Positions 54,648 to 63,178 of a stretch of 64,000 nucleotides of DNA are shown here, in pieces. Positions within the stretch are counted from its first letter, which is position 1; each line of letters begins with the position of its first letter. Source of the stretch: Chitinophagaceae bacterium BSSC1 (lineage in GTDB: Bacteria > Bacteroidota > Bacteroidia > Chitinophagales > Chitinophagaceae); assembly GCA_002256435.1 (NCBI GenBank), contig NKJC01000005.1, forward strand, positions 124,001-188,000, written 5' to 3'. A program made the translations under genes and the position numbers. A model generated the notes under the pieces. That model was not told the DNA's origin. It saw nothing but the letters and a program-made list of their open reading frames with translations, and did no database searches.

Positions 54648-56258
54648 CTACTGTGCTTTTCTAAGTGCATCAGCAACTGCTTTTTCAAGTAAAGGTTCCA
54701 TTACTTTATATCCTGCTACTGTAGGGTGTACACCATCATTGGTTAAGCTAGACTTTAACCCATTTCTTTCATCTACCATTGAACTAAAATAATCTAGATA
54801 GATGGCATTATTATAAGCACACCAATTTCTCAGTTTTTCATTTAGTGCCATTATTTTTTCAGCTGGTTTTAAACCAGGGTTCCAAGGATAATCAAATACA
54901 GGTAACACAGAAGATAGAATTACTTGAATCTTATTGGCTTTTGCAATTTCTGCCATAGAAACTAAGTGCTCAAAAATAATGTCAACAGTTGTTGGGCCAG
55001 TATTGCCAGCAATATCATTGGTGCCTGCAAGAATAACTACTACCGCTGGTTTTAGGTCAACAACGTCTTGTTTAAACCTGACCAACATTTGAGGAGTTGT
55101 TTGCCCGCCAATGCCACGGTTAATATAGGGTCTTCCAGAAAAAAATTGAGGTAGCATATTAATCCAACCTTCCGTAATAGAATTTCCCATAAATACTACG
55201 CGCTTCTCATTTGAAGCAGGTAGACCTAGTTTTTTATTCTCTGCAGCAAATCTGCTAAAATTGGCCCAGTCATTGTGAAAAGCAAATTCCCATTTTTGAT
55301 GGTCTTCTTGTTCCTTAGTAGTTTGAGTTGTTGCAGCAGATTTTCCTGTAGGATTGCTTTTAATTAATCCCCTTTGCAGAAGCCAATCACCAAAATCATC
55401 AATCCATTTATCTGTGGGCATTTGTAATTTTTTCATACCAAATCCATGGCCTCCTTTTTCATATACATGCAGCTCTGCGGGTTGTTTTAAAGCCTGCCAC
55501 CTACTATAAATATCCAAACTATGTGGCACCAATTGCATTTGGTCATCACTGGCAACAGCTATAAATGCAGGCATATTCTTAGTAGGAACAGATGTACCAA
55601 TAGACATAGGCGCATAAGCATAAATAGGAGCTACAAAATCTGGAAGACTGTTTTCATCTGAATTATATACTACAGACATGGCAACAGTTCCGCCTGCTGA
55701 AAAACCCATTAGCCCAATTTTTTTAGGGTCAATTCCATAATCCTTTGCATGGCTTCTCACATACTGAACAGCAGTTTGACCATCCTTCATGGCTAATTTC
55801 ATCACCAAAGCATTTTCGGCTTCCATTTTAGAAGGGTTCCCTACTTTTTCCATCATCTCTTTTGCTGGATCATCGGTATTAGATTTTGCCAATCTATATT
55901 TTAAAACAAAGGCAGTAACGCCTCTAGCATTGAGCCATTTAGCCACATCAATACCTTCGCTATTAATAGAAAGTGCTTGAAATCCTCCACCAGGTGCAAC
56001 AATTACAGCAGTTCCATTGGCAATTGCTGCTGGTGCTTGATAAACCAATAAACTAGGATCCACCACATTAAATACTACTTGGGTATTAAATAGTTTAGAG
56101 AAATTTTCTTTCTCAGACCAGTTCCAAGATTCAGAACCTGGCGCTTTGCCTTTGTACAAGGGAATAGATTGCTGCGCGATGGTTGCAGTCATGGTTACCA
56201 GAAAAGACAATAATAGGAATAGTAACTTGTAATCAGTTTGCTTAAACATGAAAGGCAT
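54648..56258 (-). CDS. Secreted two-domain esterase: alpha/beta hydrolase fused to SGNH/GDSL hydrolase
   Basis: Likely removes acyl groups from plant polysaccharide. I start at ATG 56258 (MPFMFKQTDYKLLFLLL signal); positions below count from a longer frame starting at 56321. Domain 1 (about 55-320) is an alpha/beta hydrolase with oxyanion motif APGGGF, nucleophile S208 in GFSAG, D259 or D260 in ASDD, and H292 in GGHGF. Domain 2 (about 345-557) is an SGNH hydrolase with S381 in FMGNSITEGW, a Gly in IGGQTT, N435 in GTND, and D529-x2-H532 in NDGVHP. Both active sites look intact, so two ester specificities are possible. It follows a GH5 gene by 65 bp, implying joint attack on acetylated hemicellulose. 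Confidence 0.88.
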   Translation of the reverse strand: MPFMFKQTDYKLLFLLLSFLVTMTATIAQQSIPLYKGKAPGSESWNWSEKENFSKLFNTQVVFNVVDPSLLVYQAPAAIANGTAVIVAPGGGFQALSINSEGIDVAKWLNARGVTAFVLKYRLAKSNTDDPAKEMMEKVGNPSKMEAENALVMKLAMKDGQTAVQYVRSHAKDYGIDPKKIGLMGFSAGGTVAMSVVYNSDENSLPDFVAPIYAYAPMSIGTSVPTKNMPAFIAVASDDQMQLVPHSLDIYSRWQALKQPAELHVYEKGGHGFGMKKLQMPTDKWIDDFGDWLLQRGLIKSNPTGKSAATTQTTKEQEDHQKWEFAFHNDWANFSRFAAENKKLGLPASNEKRVVFMGNSITEGWINMLPQFFSGRPYINRGIGGQTTPQMLVRFKQDVVDLKPAVVVILAGTNDIAGNTGPTTVDIIFEHLVSMAEIAKANKIQVILSSVLPVFDYPWNPGLKPAEKIMALNEKLRNWCAYNNAIYLDYFSSMVDERNGLKSSLTNDGVHPTVAGYKVMEPLLEKAVADALRKAQ

Positions 56259-56323
56259 TTTAAGTAAGATAGCTAAAGTTAGGATTTTCCTTAAAGAACA
56301 AAGGCTGTGAAGATGGCGCAAGA

Positions 56324-57364
56324 CTATTTTAACACAAACAAATAACGCTCCAACACCTTCATCTGTGGTCTGTCTTGACCATCCCTTGGTTCAACTGAAA
56401 GAGGGTATTCACCCCACCAAGGGCCAGCTGCCCAATAAGCGCCATTCACGCCATTTTCACTGATATAAGCTAAAAATTTGTCCAAGACCAATAACCATCT
56501 TGGGTCATCATCCGGAACACCATATTCGCCAATAAAACCCTTTTTCTTGTATTTCTTCAACCATTTAATAAAGGGTTTAACTGCTTGAACACCCGTTTTA
56601 CTACCATATGCATTGTGTTCGTAAGAATTAGATCTAGTTCCCGATGGATTAAGGTATTGTCCAGATAGATCTTTGTCAAAATAGCAATGTGCTTCATAAA
56701 CCAAATTATCTGAAACATCTACCAGTTCGTGAATTTTGGGGTTATTGGGTTTCCAATCAATAGTGGCTGCATAACTTTCCCCACAAACAAAAATGGTTTG
56801 AGAACTATTCACAGACCTAATGGCATCAATGGCTTTTTGTGCTATAGTAAACCATGGCAATGCATTCATGTCATGCGGTTCATTCATAATTTGAAAACCA
56901 ATCAGATTTTGCTTTCCATTCCAAGATGCCGCCAATTTTTTCCAAACGTCTTCAAAATGAGATAAGGGCAATTCCGGAGAACCAATCACGGCTTCCTTGC
57001 CATTTAACAAGTACCTACCAAAGTTCTGCATACTCAATTTGGCTTTTAAACCCATGCTATCGCAAAGATCCAAAAAGCTATTGATCCTACCCATTTCAAC
57101 ACTGTCCAATGGACCACCCAACGTGGGCTGAATCCGCTCCCATTTAAAGGGCAGATCCATTAGTTTGAATCCTTTGCTTTGAAAATACACTAGCTCTGCT
57201 TTATTAGGATAGATATAATCCACTCCATAAACCCCAGGTATTTTCTTTTCTCCAAATTCTGGTCCACATAATTTAATGGCAAAAGCAGCAGCATCGCCTT
57301 GGGCAAAGAGGCTTTTAATACTTACTCCAAAAAATAGTATGATGAATAGTAATAGGGGTCTCAT
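56324..57364 (-). CDS. Secreted glycoside hydrolase family 5 (cellulase-like) enzyme
   Basis: Predicted endo-beta-glycanase. ATG 57364 gives MRPLLLFIILFFGVS signal; residue numbers below use a frame ten residues longer. The TIM barrel carries the GH5 acid/base E172 in IMNEPHD, H236 and Y238 in AHCYFD, nucleophile E290 in FIGEYGVP, and the platform W in YWAAGPWWG. NPSG-SNSYEHNAYG resembles the loop of GH5 members with mixed endoglucanase or mannanase activity, so the substrate could be cellulose, beta-glucan or mannan. The length of about 346 fits a single domain without a binding module. It is followed by the dual esterase, and a terminator (57446-57477) lies just upstream. Confidence 0.9.
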   Translation of the reverse strand: MRPLLLFIILFFGVSIKSLFAQGDAAAFAIKLCGPEFGEKKIPGVYGVDYIYPNKAELVYFQSKGFKLMDLPFKWERIQPTLGGPLDSVEMGRINSFLDLCDSMGLKAKLSMQNFGRYLLNGKEAVIGSPELPLSHFEDVWKKLAASWNGKQNLIGFQIMNEPHDMNALPWFTIAQKAIDAIRSVNSSQTIFVCGESYAATIDWKPNNPKIHELVDVSDNLVYEAHCYFDKDLSGQYLNPSGTRSNSYEHNAYGSKTGVQAVKPFIKWLKKYKKKGFIGEYGVPDDDPRWLLVLDKFLAYISENGVNGAYWAAGPWWGEYPLSVEPRDGQDRPQMKVLERYLFVLK

Positions 57365-57445
57365 TAGCATACTAGCAAGAAATAGGGCTTGCAAGGTTCT
57401 GCTAAAACGAAAAAAATGAACAGTTATTATTAGACAATAAGAACA

Positions 57446-57477
57446 AAAAACCGTCCAGACAAATCCGGGCGGTTTTT
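57446..57477 (-). terminator. Intrinsic terminator after the hybrid kinase
   Basis: 11-bp arms (AAAAACCGTCC / GGGCGGTTTTT) with one wobble position and a 10-nt loop. On the minus strand a T-run closes the stem. It ends the hybrid-kinase transcript ahead of the GH5 gene. Confidence 0.85.
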
Positions 57478-57506
57478 CTCATTGGGGGGGATCTACTATT
57501 TTCTAC

Positions 57507-60098
57507 CTAACAGGCTACAGCCAATTCATGATTTAATTCTGAAAACTCTATTTTCAAATGCCTAATAATTTCTTCGGATAGCGTTTTCACTTTATTCATA
57601 TCGGAGGCAATGCTTTTCTTATCCAAATCTTTTGACGCATTTTCTATATTTTCCAAAGTCTGGTAAAGTTCATCGGCCTTTAAAAATCCAACACTTCCTT
57701 TAATCTTATGCGCCAAAGCTTTCAACTCTACCCAAGCACCATTTTCCATGGCAATTTCCATTAGAGCTGTTTCTGTATTCAGGTTTTTAATCAACGGCTT
57801 TAATATGGCAATTAGTTCATTCTTCTTAGTGATTCTAGACAGAAAACTTAAGTCATACAATTTTCTCTCTACCCTATTATCTCCACCTTCTTGGTTAGCA
57901 TCTATGTTGTCATCCAATACAACCCTAATTTGTAAAACTTGACATAGCTTTTTATAGAGATCAACAAATTCAAATGGTTTGGACATATAATCAGTCATGC
58001 CTACTTCTAAGCATTTCTCCAATTCGCCCTTCATGGCTGTTGCAGTCATTGCTATAATTGGAATAGATATTTCAAGTTGTTTTCTAATAAATGCGGTAGT
58101 CTTATAACCATCCATAATGGGCATTTGTAAATCCATTAGGATAAGGTCAAAATCATTTTTTACTTTTAATTGAGCAATTGCTTCTTTACCATTACTCACA
58201 ATAGTGGTAACAACGCCAACATTTTGTAAAACGTGCTCAATCAACACTTGATTCACATAATTATCTTCTGCTATTAATACTTTTTTCCCCTGTAATAATT
58301 TAGAGAAATCCATATCGTGGATGCGCATTAATCCTGAAACGGCTTCTGCGGCAGCTTCTCGGTAAGGAATTTCAAAACAAAATTCTGACCCTTCTCCCAG
58401 TTTACTTTCTACCCAAATATTGCCTTTTTGTAATTCAACCAATTGTTTGCTAATAGACAAGCCTAAACCGGTACCACCATATTTTCTAGCAACGTCTGAT
58501 CCTGCTTGAGCAAAACTTTCAAAAACAGATTCAATTTTATCAGCAGGAATGCCAATTCCAGTGTCTTTGATAGAGAATCTCATGAGGTATTCTTGACCCT
58601 TTTGATTCATCACCTGTACACCAATGGTAACCCTACCAGTTTCTGTGAATTTAATAGCATTACCAACTAGGTTAACTAGAATTTGGTTTAATCTATAAGG
58701 ATCACCAGAAAGAAAATCTGGAACGTTTGAATCAATTTGGAACAACAATTCCAATTGTTTCTTTTTCAAGCGGTGTGCAAACATAGAGTCTAATGATTGC
58801 AATACCTCTCTAATATCAAATCCAATATTCTCTATGCTTAATTTACCTGCTTGTATTTTAGAAAAATCCAAGATATCATTGATGATCACCAATAAATTAT
58901 TGACAGAACGTTTGATAATGGTGGCGTATTTTTTTTGTTGACCATCTAAAACTGTTTCCAAAAGTAAATTGGTCATACCTTGAATTCCATTCATGGGTGT
59001 CCTAATTTCATGACTCATATTTGCCAGAAATTGTTCTTGCAATAATTTTGCGTGTTCCGCAGATTGCCTAGCAGCTATGAGTTCTTTTTGGTATTGGGTA
59101 CGTTCAGAAATATCGGTTGCAATGCCACTGATCCCGAATATATTATTGTGTTGATCAAACAAAGGAAACTTAACCAATAACAAGTTAATGGGACCGTCTT
59201 TTCCTTCAATTACTTGCTCTACCTCAATTGGTTTTCTAGTTTTAAGTACTTCTTGATCCAGACTAGAAAAATAGTCAGCCTGCTCCTGATTACTAAAATA
59301 GTAGTCATCATGACCAATCACTTGTTCATTGGTCACTTGCAGCACTTCTAAAAAGCGCTTATTGGCAACCAGGTATTTTCCTTGTAGGTCTTTAATGTAG
59401 ATAATAGAAGTTGTATGCTCCAGAATTGACTGTAATTGGAACTGTTGTTGTTTTCTATTTAGTTCAGACTCTTCAAGCTCTGTTTGTATCAATTTCTTGT
59501 CAGAAATATCTCTAACAATACAGTGAAAGCCAATAGACTTTTGGTCCTCTAACATGAGCACCGCACATTGTTCTACCCATTTTCTATATCCATTCTTGGT
59601 GATGATAGGAAACTCATACACTGTTTCAGTAGTTCCATTCATCCACTGTTGATAATAATTATTGAATACCCTTTCTTTCCATTCCGGGTCTACCAAATCA
59701 CTAAAATGCATACCCAAAACCTCATCCGCTTGGTATCCTGTTAACTGAAAAGCCCTTTTACTACTAAAACTAAAATAACCAGATTCATTGGTAGTAAAAA
59801 CTACAGAAGAAACACTATCAATGATATTTCTATACTTCTCTTCACTTAGTACGGATCTAGCTTCTGCTTGTTTGAGGCGTTTAAAGCCATTGTTTAAACG
59901 ATATAATAAATAAGCCATTAGCAATAGAATAGCCCCAGATGACAACAATCCCCAAAGTGGAACTTGTAATAGTGTAAATCCAGTTGAAGTACCCATACCA
60001 GAACAGGCAAATAGTATACAGCTTGTTAGGAACAAAGCGGCCATAGCAAGTAGTTTGTTGGTTAGGTAAAATCTGTTTGTAAAGTAATTTTGAGACAT
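57507..60098 (-). CDS. Hybrid sensor histidine kinase with receiver and Hpt domains
   Basis: Membrane-bound multistep phosphorelay kinase. ATG 60098 gives MSQNYFTNRFYLTNK; the frame upstream to 60170 is non-conserved in appearance. Two hydrophobic helices near the N-terminus are followed by two PAS domains (EEKYRNIIDSVSSVVFTTN and LQSILEHTTSIIYIKDL) and HisKA with the phospho-accepting His in NMSHEIRTPMNG. HATPase has NLVGNAIKFT and GTGLGLSISKQL, and a receiver has Asp in LILMDLQMPIMDGYKTT. A C-terminal Hpt has His in ALAHKIKGSVGFL. With Hpt on the same chain it can pass phosphate to stand-alone receivers, four of which lie in the window. It is divergent from the YHS gene and ends in a clear terminator. 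Confidence 0.92.
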   Translation of the reverse strand: MSQNYFTNRFYLTNKLLAMAALFLTSCILFACSGMGTSTGFTLLQVPLWGLLSSGAILLLMAYLLYRLNNGFKRLKQAEARSVLSEEKYRNIIDSVSSVVFTTNESGYFSFSSKRAFQLTGYQADEVLGMHFSDLVDPEWKERVFNNYYQQWMNGTTETVYEFPIITKNGYRKWVEQCAVLMLEDQKSIGFHCIVRDISDKKLIQTELEESELNRKQQQFQLQSILEHTTSIIYIKDLQGKYLVANKRFLEVLQVTNEQVIGHDDYYFSNQEQADYFSSLDQEVLKTRKPIEVEQVIEGKDGPINLLLVKFPLFDQHNNIFGISGIATDISERTQYQKELIAARQSAEHAKLLQEQFLANMSHEIRTPMNGIQGMTNLLLETVLDGQQKKYATIIKRSVNNLLVIINDILDFSKIQAGKLSIENIGFDIREVLQSLDSMFAHRLKKKQLELLFQIDSNVPDFLSGDPYRLNQILVNLVGNAIKFTETGRVTIGVQVMNQKGQEYLMRFSIKDTGIGIPADKIESVFESFAQAGSDVARKYGGTGLGLSISKQLVELQKGNIWVESKLGEGSEFCFEIPYREAAAEAVSGLMRIHDMDFSKLLQGKKVLIAEDNYVNQVLIEHVLQNVGVVTTIVSNGKEAIAQLKVKNDFDLILMDLQMPIMDGYKTTAFIRKQLEISIPIIAMTATAMKGELEKCLEVGMTDYMSKPFEFVDLYKKLCQVLQIRVVLDDNIDANQEGGDNRVERKLYDLSFLSRITKKNELIAILKPLIKNLNTETALMEIAMENGAWVELKALAHKIKGSVGFLKADELYQTLENIENASKDLDKKSIASDMNKVKTLSEEIIRHLKIEFSELNHELAVAC

Positions 60099-60305
60099 AG
60101 TCAAAATAATTAGGGGTTCTTGCCTTATTGAAAACCCTTTAGCAGCTAACATGCAGGGTTGACAGTACAAAGGAACCCGAATTGACCAGCTTTGAAAATC
60201 GCTTAAACTGCCATTCTGGTGTAGTAATGCCCCTACAAAACTTGCAAAATTTCTTTTGGGTTATCTGTAAGGAATCGCGCCAGCCTACGTATCAACCTTA
60301 AAAAG

Positions 60306-60767
60306 ATGCAAAAACTGATTTTTTCAACTTTACTACTATTGATAGTACAACAGTCTGTAAATGCACAAGATGCCTTGCGCAAATCCCATTTTAATACTGA
60401 AAATTCCATTGCATTGGCCGGCTATGATGCTGTTAGCTATTTCAATCAAAAAAAACCTAGTAAAGGACTGGATGAGTTCACAGTAAATTTTCAAGGAATC
60501 TTATATAGATTTTCAACTGTTGCAAACAAAGAATTATTTAAAGCAAATCCTAGTAAGTATGAACCTGCCTATGGTGGATGGTGTGCATATGCCATGGGGG
60601 CAAAGGGAGAAAAAGTATCAGTAGACCCAGAAACTTTTAAAATAGTCAATGGCAAACTGTATTTATTCTATAACCAATTTTTTAACAATACTCTAAAAGA
60701 TTGGAATAAAGATGAAACCAATTTGATGACAAAGGCAAATGCCAATTGGAGCAGACTATTTAAATAA
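60306..60767 (+). CDS. Secreted YHS-domain protein
   Basis: A signal peptide (about 1-20, ending VNAQ) is followed by a YHS-like domain of unknown, possibly metal-related function. The family core is visible as IALAGYDAVSYFNQKKP, FQGILYRFSTVANKELFKANPSKYEPAYGGWCAY in pieces, and a late NGKLYLFYN segment. The C-terminus (WNKDETNLMTKANANWSRL) is the usual tail of secreted Bacteroidota and proteobacterial YHS proteins. It leads a plus-strand series with DoxX (26 bp downstream), YceI and DinB, genes that often travel with YHS proteins. It is divergent from the hybrid kinase, leaving about 200 bp of promoter space. Confidence 0.87.
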   Translation: MQKLIFSTLLLLIVQQSVNAQDALRKSHFNTENSIALAGYDAVSYFNQKKPSKGLDEFTVNFQGILYRFSTVANKELFKANPSKYEPAYGGWCAYAMGAKGEKVSVDPETFKIVNGKLYLFYNQFFNNTLKDWNKDETNLMTKANANWSRLFK

Positions 60768-60793
60768 TCAAGAAATATATTAACCGATAATCT

Positions 60794-61183
60794 ATGAACA
60801 TGAAACAGATAGGCTTTTGGATCCTGAAAATTATTGCAGCTGGTATTATGCTACAGACTCTATATTTTAAATTCAGTGCTGCCCCAGAATCAGTTTACAT
60901 TTTCACTACACTTGGTTTAGAACCATATGGAAGAATTGCAATTGGCGTATTAGAGTTAATAGCCAGCATTGCCATTTTTGTACCTGCTACAACAGCTTTG
61001 GGTGCTTTACTTGCAGTAGGCTTAATGACTGGAGCCATTTTCTCCCATTTAGGAAAACTTGGAATAGTGGTAATGGATGATGGGGGACAACTTTTTATTT
61101 ATAGTATTCTAGTATTTCTTTCTGCTGCTTTACTAGTCTGGATAAATAGATTTCAATTAATTCACTTAATCAAGAAACCATGA
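60794..61183 (+). CDS. DoxX-family membrane protein
   Basis: Four hydrophobic helices in 129 residues, with the DoxX pattern ILKIIAAGIMLQTLYFKFSAAPES at the N-terminus (conserved K-F-x-G/A before the second helix) and RIAIGVLELIASIAIFVPAT in helix 2. DoxX proteins are small inner-membrane proteins, some involved in quinol or thiol redox chemistry; the exact role here is unknown. The stop overlaps the start of the 46-residue ORF (ATGA at 61180). It follows the YHS gene by 26 bp, in one transcript by spacing. Confidence 0.88.
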   Translation: MNMKQIGFWILKIIAAGIMLQTLYFKFSAAPESVYIFTTLGLEPYGRIAIGVLELIASIAIFVPATTALGALLAVGLMTGAIFSHLGKLGIVVMDDGGQLFIYSILVFLSAALLVWINRFQLIHLIKKP

Positions 61184-61320
61184 AAGCATATAAACTTTAT
61201 AATTCCTTGAATAAAAAATGGCATGCTGATCTTTTCAAAGATTTCCAACCCAGAAATTTCATAGATTTGAAGTGGTTGATGGCTGTAGAGAATACAGTAT
61301 TAAGCCCCATGGACAGTTAG
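61180..61320 (+). CDS. 46-residue ORF coupled to doxX, possibly a small protein or gene remnant
   Basis: Starts at an ATGA overlap with the DoxX stop and encodes MKAYKLYNSLNKKWH through to SPMDS, 46 residues. Composition is protein-like (aromatic and basic N-terminal half) and the overlap suggests coupling. The following 79 bp to YceI contain no continuing frame. It may be a real small protein, or the 5' remnant of a longer gene deleted or frameshifted between DoxX and YceI. I do not recognise it. Confidence 0.45.
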   Translation: MKAYKLYNSLNKKWHADLFKDFQPRNFIDLKWLMAVENTVLSPMDS

Positions 61321-61399
61321 GCAAATTGCCAAGAATTTAATAAAACACTGCTTGGTCTTCAATTCAACCATTTTTTGAATCAGCAAATATTCAATTGAA

Positions 61400-61942
61400 A
61401 TGAACCGTACTTTTTTACTCCTTTTATTCATTCAGATTGGTCTTGGAGCTTCCGCTCAAAACTACTTACCCGTAGATAAAGGAACATCCATTGATTTTGG
61501 TATCAAGAACTTTGGCTTCATGGTAGAAGGCACGTTTACTGGAGTAAAAGGAAATATACAGTTCAATCCTTTAAAATTGGGCAATGCAAGATTTGAAATG
61601 AGCCTTGATGCAGCTAGCATAAATACCAATAATAAAAAGCGAGACAGACACCTACGGGACAAAGACTATTTCTATACCGAAAAATATCCAGCCATTTATC
61701 TTACTTCTACTAACATTGGTTTATCCAATCATGACGGTTATTATTTTTTTGAAGGAGAAGTATATATAAGAGGTATATCTAAACAAATCAGTTTTGAATT
61801 CAGTGCCAAGCCGGCTATATCCGGATACCTTTTTCATGGCGAATTCCAATTGAATAGAAATGATTTTAGAGTTGGAGGAAATAGTCTTACACTATCCGAC
61901 CAGGTGCACATAACGCTGAATGTGCTCACCATAAAAAAGTAA
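61400..61942 (+). CDS. YceI-family secreted lipid-binding-type protein
   Basis: A signal peptide (about 1-20, ending GASAQ) is followed by the YceI antiparallel barrel, a lipocalin-like fold binding long isoprenoids in characterised members. Visible family features are STSIDFGIKNFGFMVEG-like opening (DKGTSIDFGIKNFGFM), GTFTGVKGNIQFNP, the conserved NNKKRDRHLRDKDYF loop, and KYPAIYLTST. The 180-residue length is standard. It lies in the plus-strand run after DoxX and the small ORF, 4 bp before DinB. The polyprenyl or amide ligand suggested for the family is not testable from sequence. Confidence 0.9.
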   Translation: MNRTFLLLLFIQIGLGASAQNYLPVDKGTSIDFGIKNFGFMVEGTFTGVKGNIQFNPLKLGNARFEMSLDAASINTNNKKRDRHLRDKDYFYTEKYPAIYLTSTNIGLSNHDGYYFFEGEVYIRGISKQISFEFSAKPAISGYLFHGEFQLNRNDFRVGGNSLTLSDQVHITLNVLTIKK

Positions 61943-61946
61943 CTAA

Positions 61947-62447
61947 ATGGATGTAACCATCCCTATTAAAAACACACTATTTCTACTTTCTGATACCATT
62001 CTACAATTAACTAATCAACAATATCAACAGCCTTGCAGTCAGCTTTCAGGGGGCAGTATTGGTCAGCATTGTAGGCATATTATAGAACTATTCAAAGAGT
62101 TACTTAATGGTTATGAAATTGGCACAGTTGACTATGAAAAAAGACAACGTGATTTATTGATAGAAACCAATATAGATCAGGCCATTTTTCAAATTAATGA
62201 TATTTTGAATAGTATTCAAAAGCCAGATAAATATCTACAGCTTTATTGTAACCTAGGACAAGGAGAAACGGAATTTGAATTCTCAACAAATTACTTTAGA
62301 GAGCTATTTTACAATCTTGAACATAGTGTTCATCATATGGCTTTAATCAGGATTGGAATACAATCGATAACAAATATAGAAATACCCGAATCATTTGGGG
62401 TTGCCGCTGCTACCATTCAATACAGGAGGAACCAATGTGCACAGTAA
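61947..62447 (+). CDS. DinB-superfamily protein
   Basis: A four-helix-bundle protein of the DinB/YfiT superfamily (not DNA polymerase IV). The metal-binding His pattern is present: H in GGSIGQHCRHIIELF near residue 33-37, and the distal pair in LEHSVHHMALIRIGI near residue 135. Characterised relatives include thiol transferases; this subtype is unknown. It starts 4 bp after YceI, and its 3' end overlaps the next gene by 13 bp, so translation is coupled. The length of 166 is normal. Confidence 0.85.
   Translation: MDVTIPIKNTLFLLSDTILQLTNQQYQQPCSQLSGGSIGQHCRHIIELFKELLNGYEIGTVDYEKRQRDLLIETNIDQAIFQINDILNSIQKPDKYLQLYCNLGQGETEFEFSTNYFRELFYNLEHSVHHMALIRIGIQSITNIEIPESFGVAAATIQYRRNQCAQ
62424..62430 (+). 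promoter_or_regulatory. Strong Shine-Dalgarno sequence for the NRDE gene
   Basis: AGGAGGA ends 4 bp before the ATG at 62435, inside the 3' end of the DinB gene. Nearly all other starts in this window lack such a motif, as usual in Bacteroidota. It fixes the start of the overlapping downstream gene. Confidence 0.7.
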
Positions 62448-63178
62448 CTTATATTCCAACAAATAGAGGGTATTTATTAACCTCAAATAGAGATGAGCAT
62501 TGCAATAGACCACCTGCTGTATTGCCGGACAGTAAACAATTTCAAGAAGATGGAATCTGGTATCCCATGGATGGAGGAGCAGGTGGTTCCTGGATTGCCT
62601 TGAAACAAGGTGGCACTACTGCCGTACTTTTAAATGGTGCTTTTGAAAAACATATCAAACAAACAATATATAGAAAAAGTAGAGGGTTAATATTTCTGTC
62701 TATAGCAAAACAACATGATCCATTACATGGTTTTACTACTGAAGATTTAAATGGCATTGAACCATTTACTTTAATTGTTAAAACCTCAAAAGGATTATTT
62801 GAATGCATTTGGGATGGGCAAAATAAACATCAACAGGAAAAAGATAGTTCTATTGCTCATATATGGAGCAGCTGCACATTGTACAATCAGGAAGTAAGGC
62901 TTAAAAGGGAAACTTATTTTTCTAATTGGCTAAATACTAAAAAAATATCTAGCACTGATTTAATTGTAGAGATGCATCAATCAAGCCCCTTTCCGAATAA
63001 AGCGGAAAATTTTATGATGCAAGGTTCCGATGGTATTTCTACTGTTAGCATTACTTGCATAAAGGTAGATTCTGAACAAAGTGAAATTAAATACATTGAC
63101 AATAGTTCAGCAATACCTAAAATATTTTCCGTTGAACTGCTCCATCTTGGATGGCAAAATAACCTCAGCCATGTTTAA
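62435..63178 (+). CDS. NRDE-family (TANGO2-like) protein
   Basis: Member of the NRDE/TANGO2 family, related in fold to N-terminal-nucleophile hydrolases; the biological role in bacteria is unknown. The N-terminus MCTVTYIPTNRGYLLTSNRDE shows the conserved Cys2 and the NRDE signature. GAGGSWIALKQGGTTAVLLNG follows with the family's GG-WxA/G pattern, and a later IWSSCTLYN segment is present. The length of 247 fits. Its start overlaps DinB by 13 bp and is fixed by a strong Shine-Dalgarno motif at 62424-62430. The next gene overlaps its stop by 8 bp. Confidence 0.9.
   Translation: MCTVTYIPTNRGYLLTSNRDEHCNRPPAVLPDSKQFQEDGIWYPMDGGAGGSWIALKQGGTTAVLLNGAFEKHIKQTIYRKSRGLIFLSIAKQHDPLHGFTTEDLNGIEPFTLIVKTSKGLFECIWDGQNKHQQEKDSSIAHIWSSCTLYNQEVRLKRETYFSNWLNTKKISSTDLIVEMHQSSPFPNKAENFMMQGSDGISTVSITCIKVDSEQSEIKYIDNSSAIPKIFSVELLHLGWQNNLSHV

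Noticed and set aside
61947..62447. DNA polymerase IV (dinB)
   Set aside because: The protein belongs to the DinB/YfiT four-helix superfamily, which shares only the name; no polymerase motifs are present.
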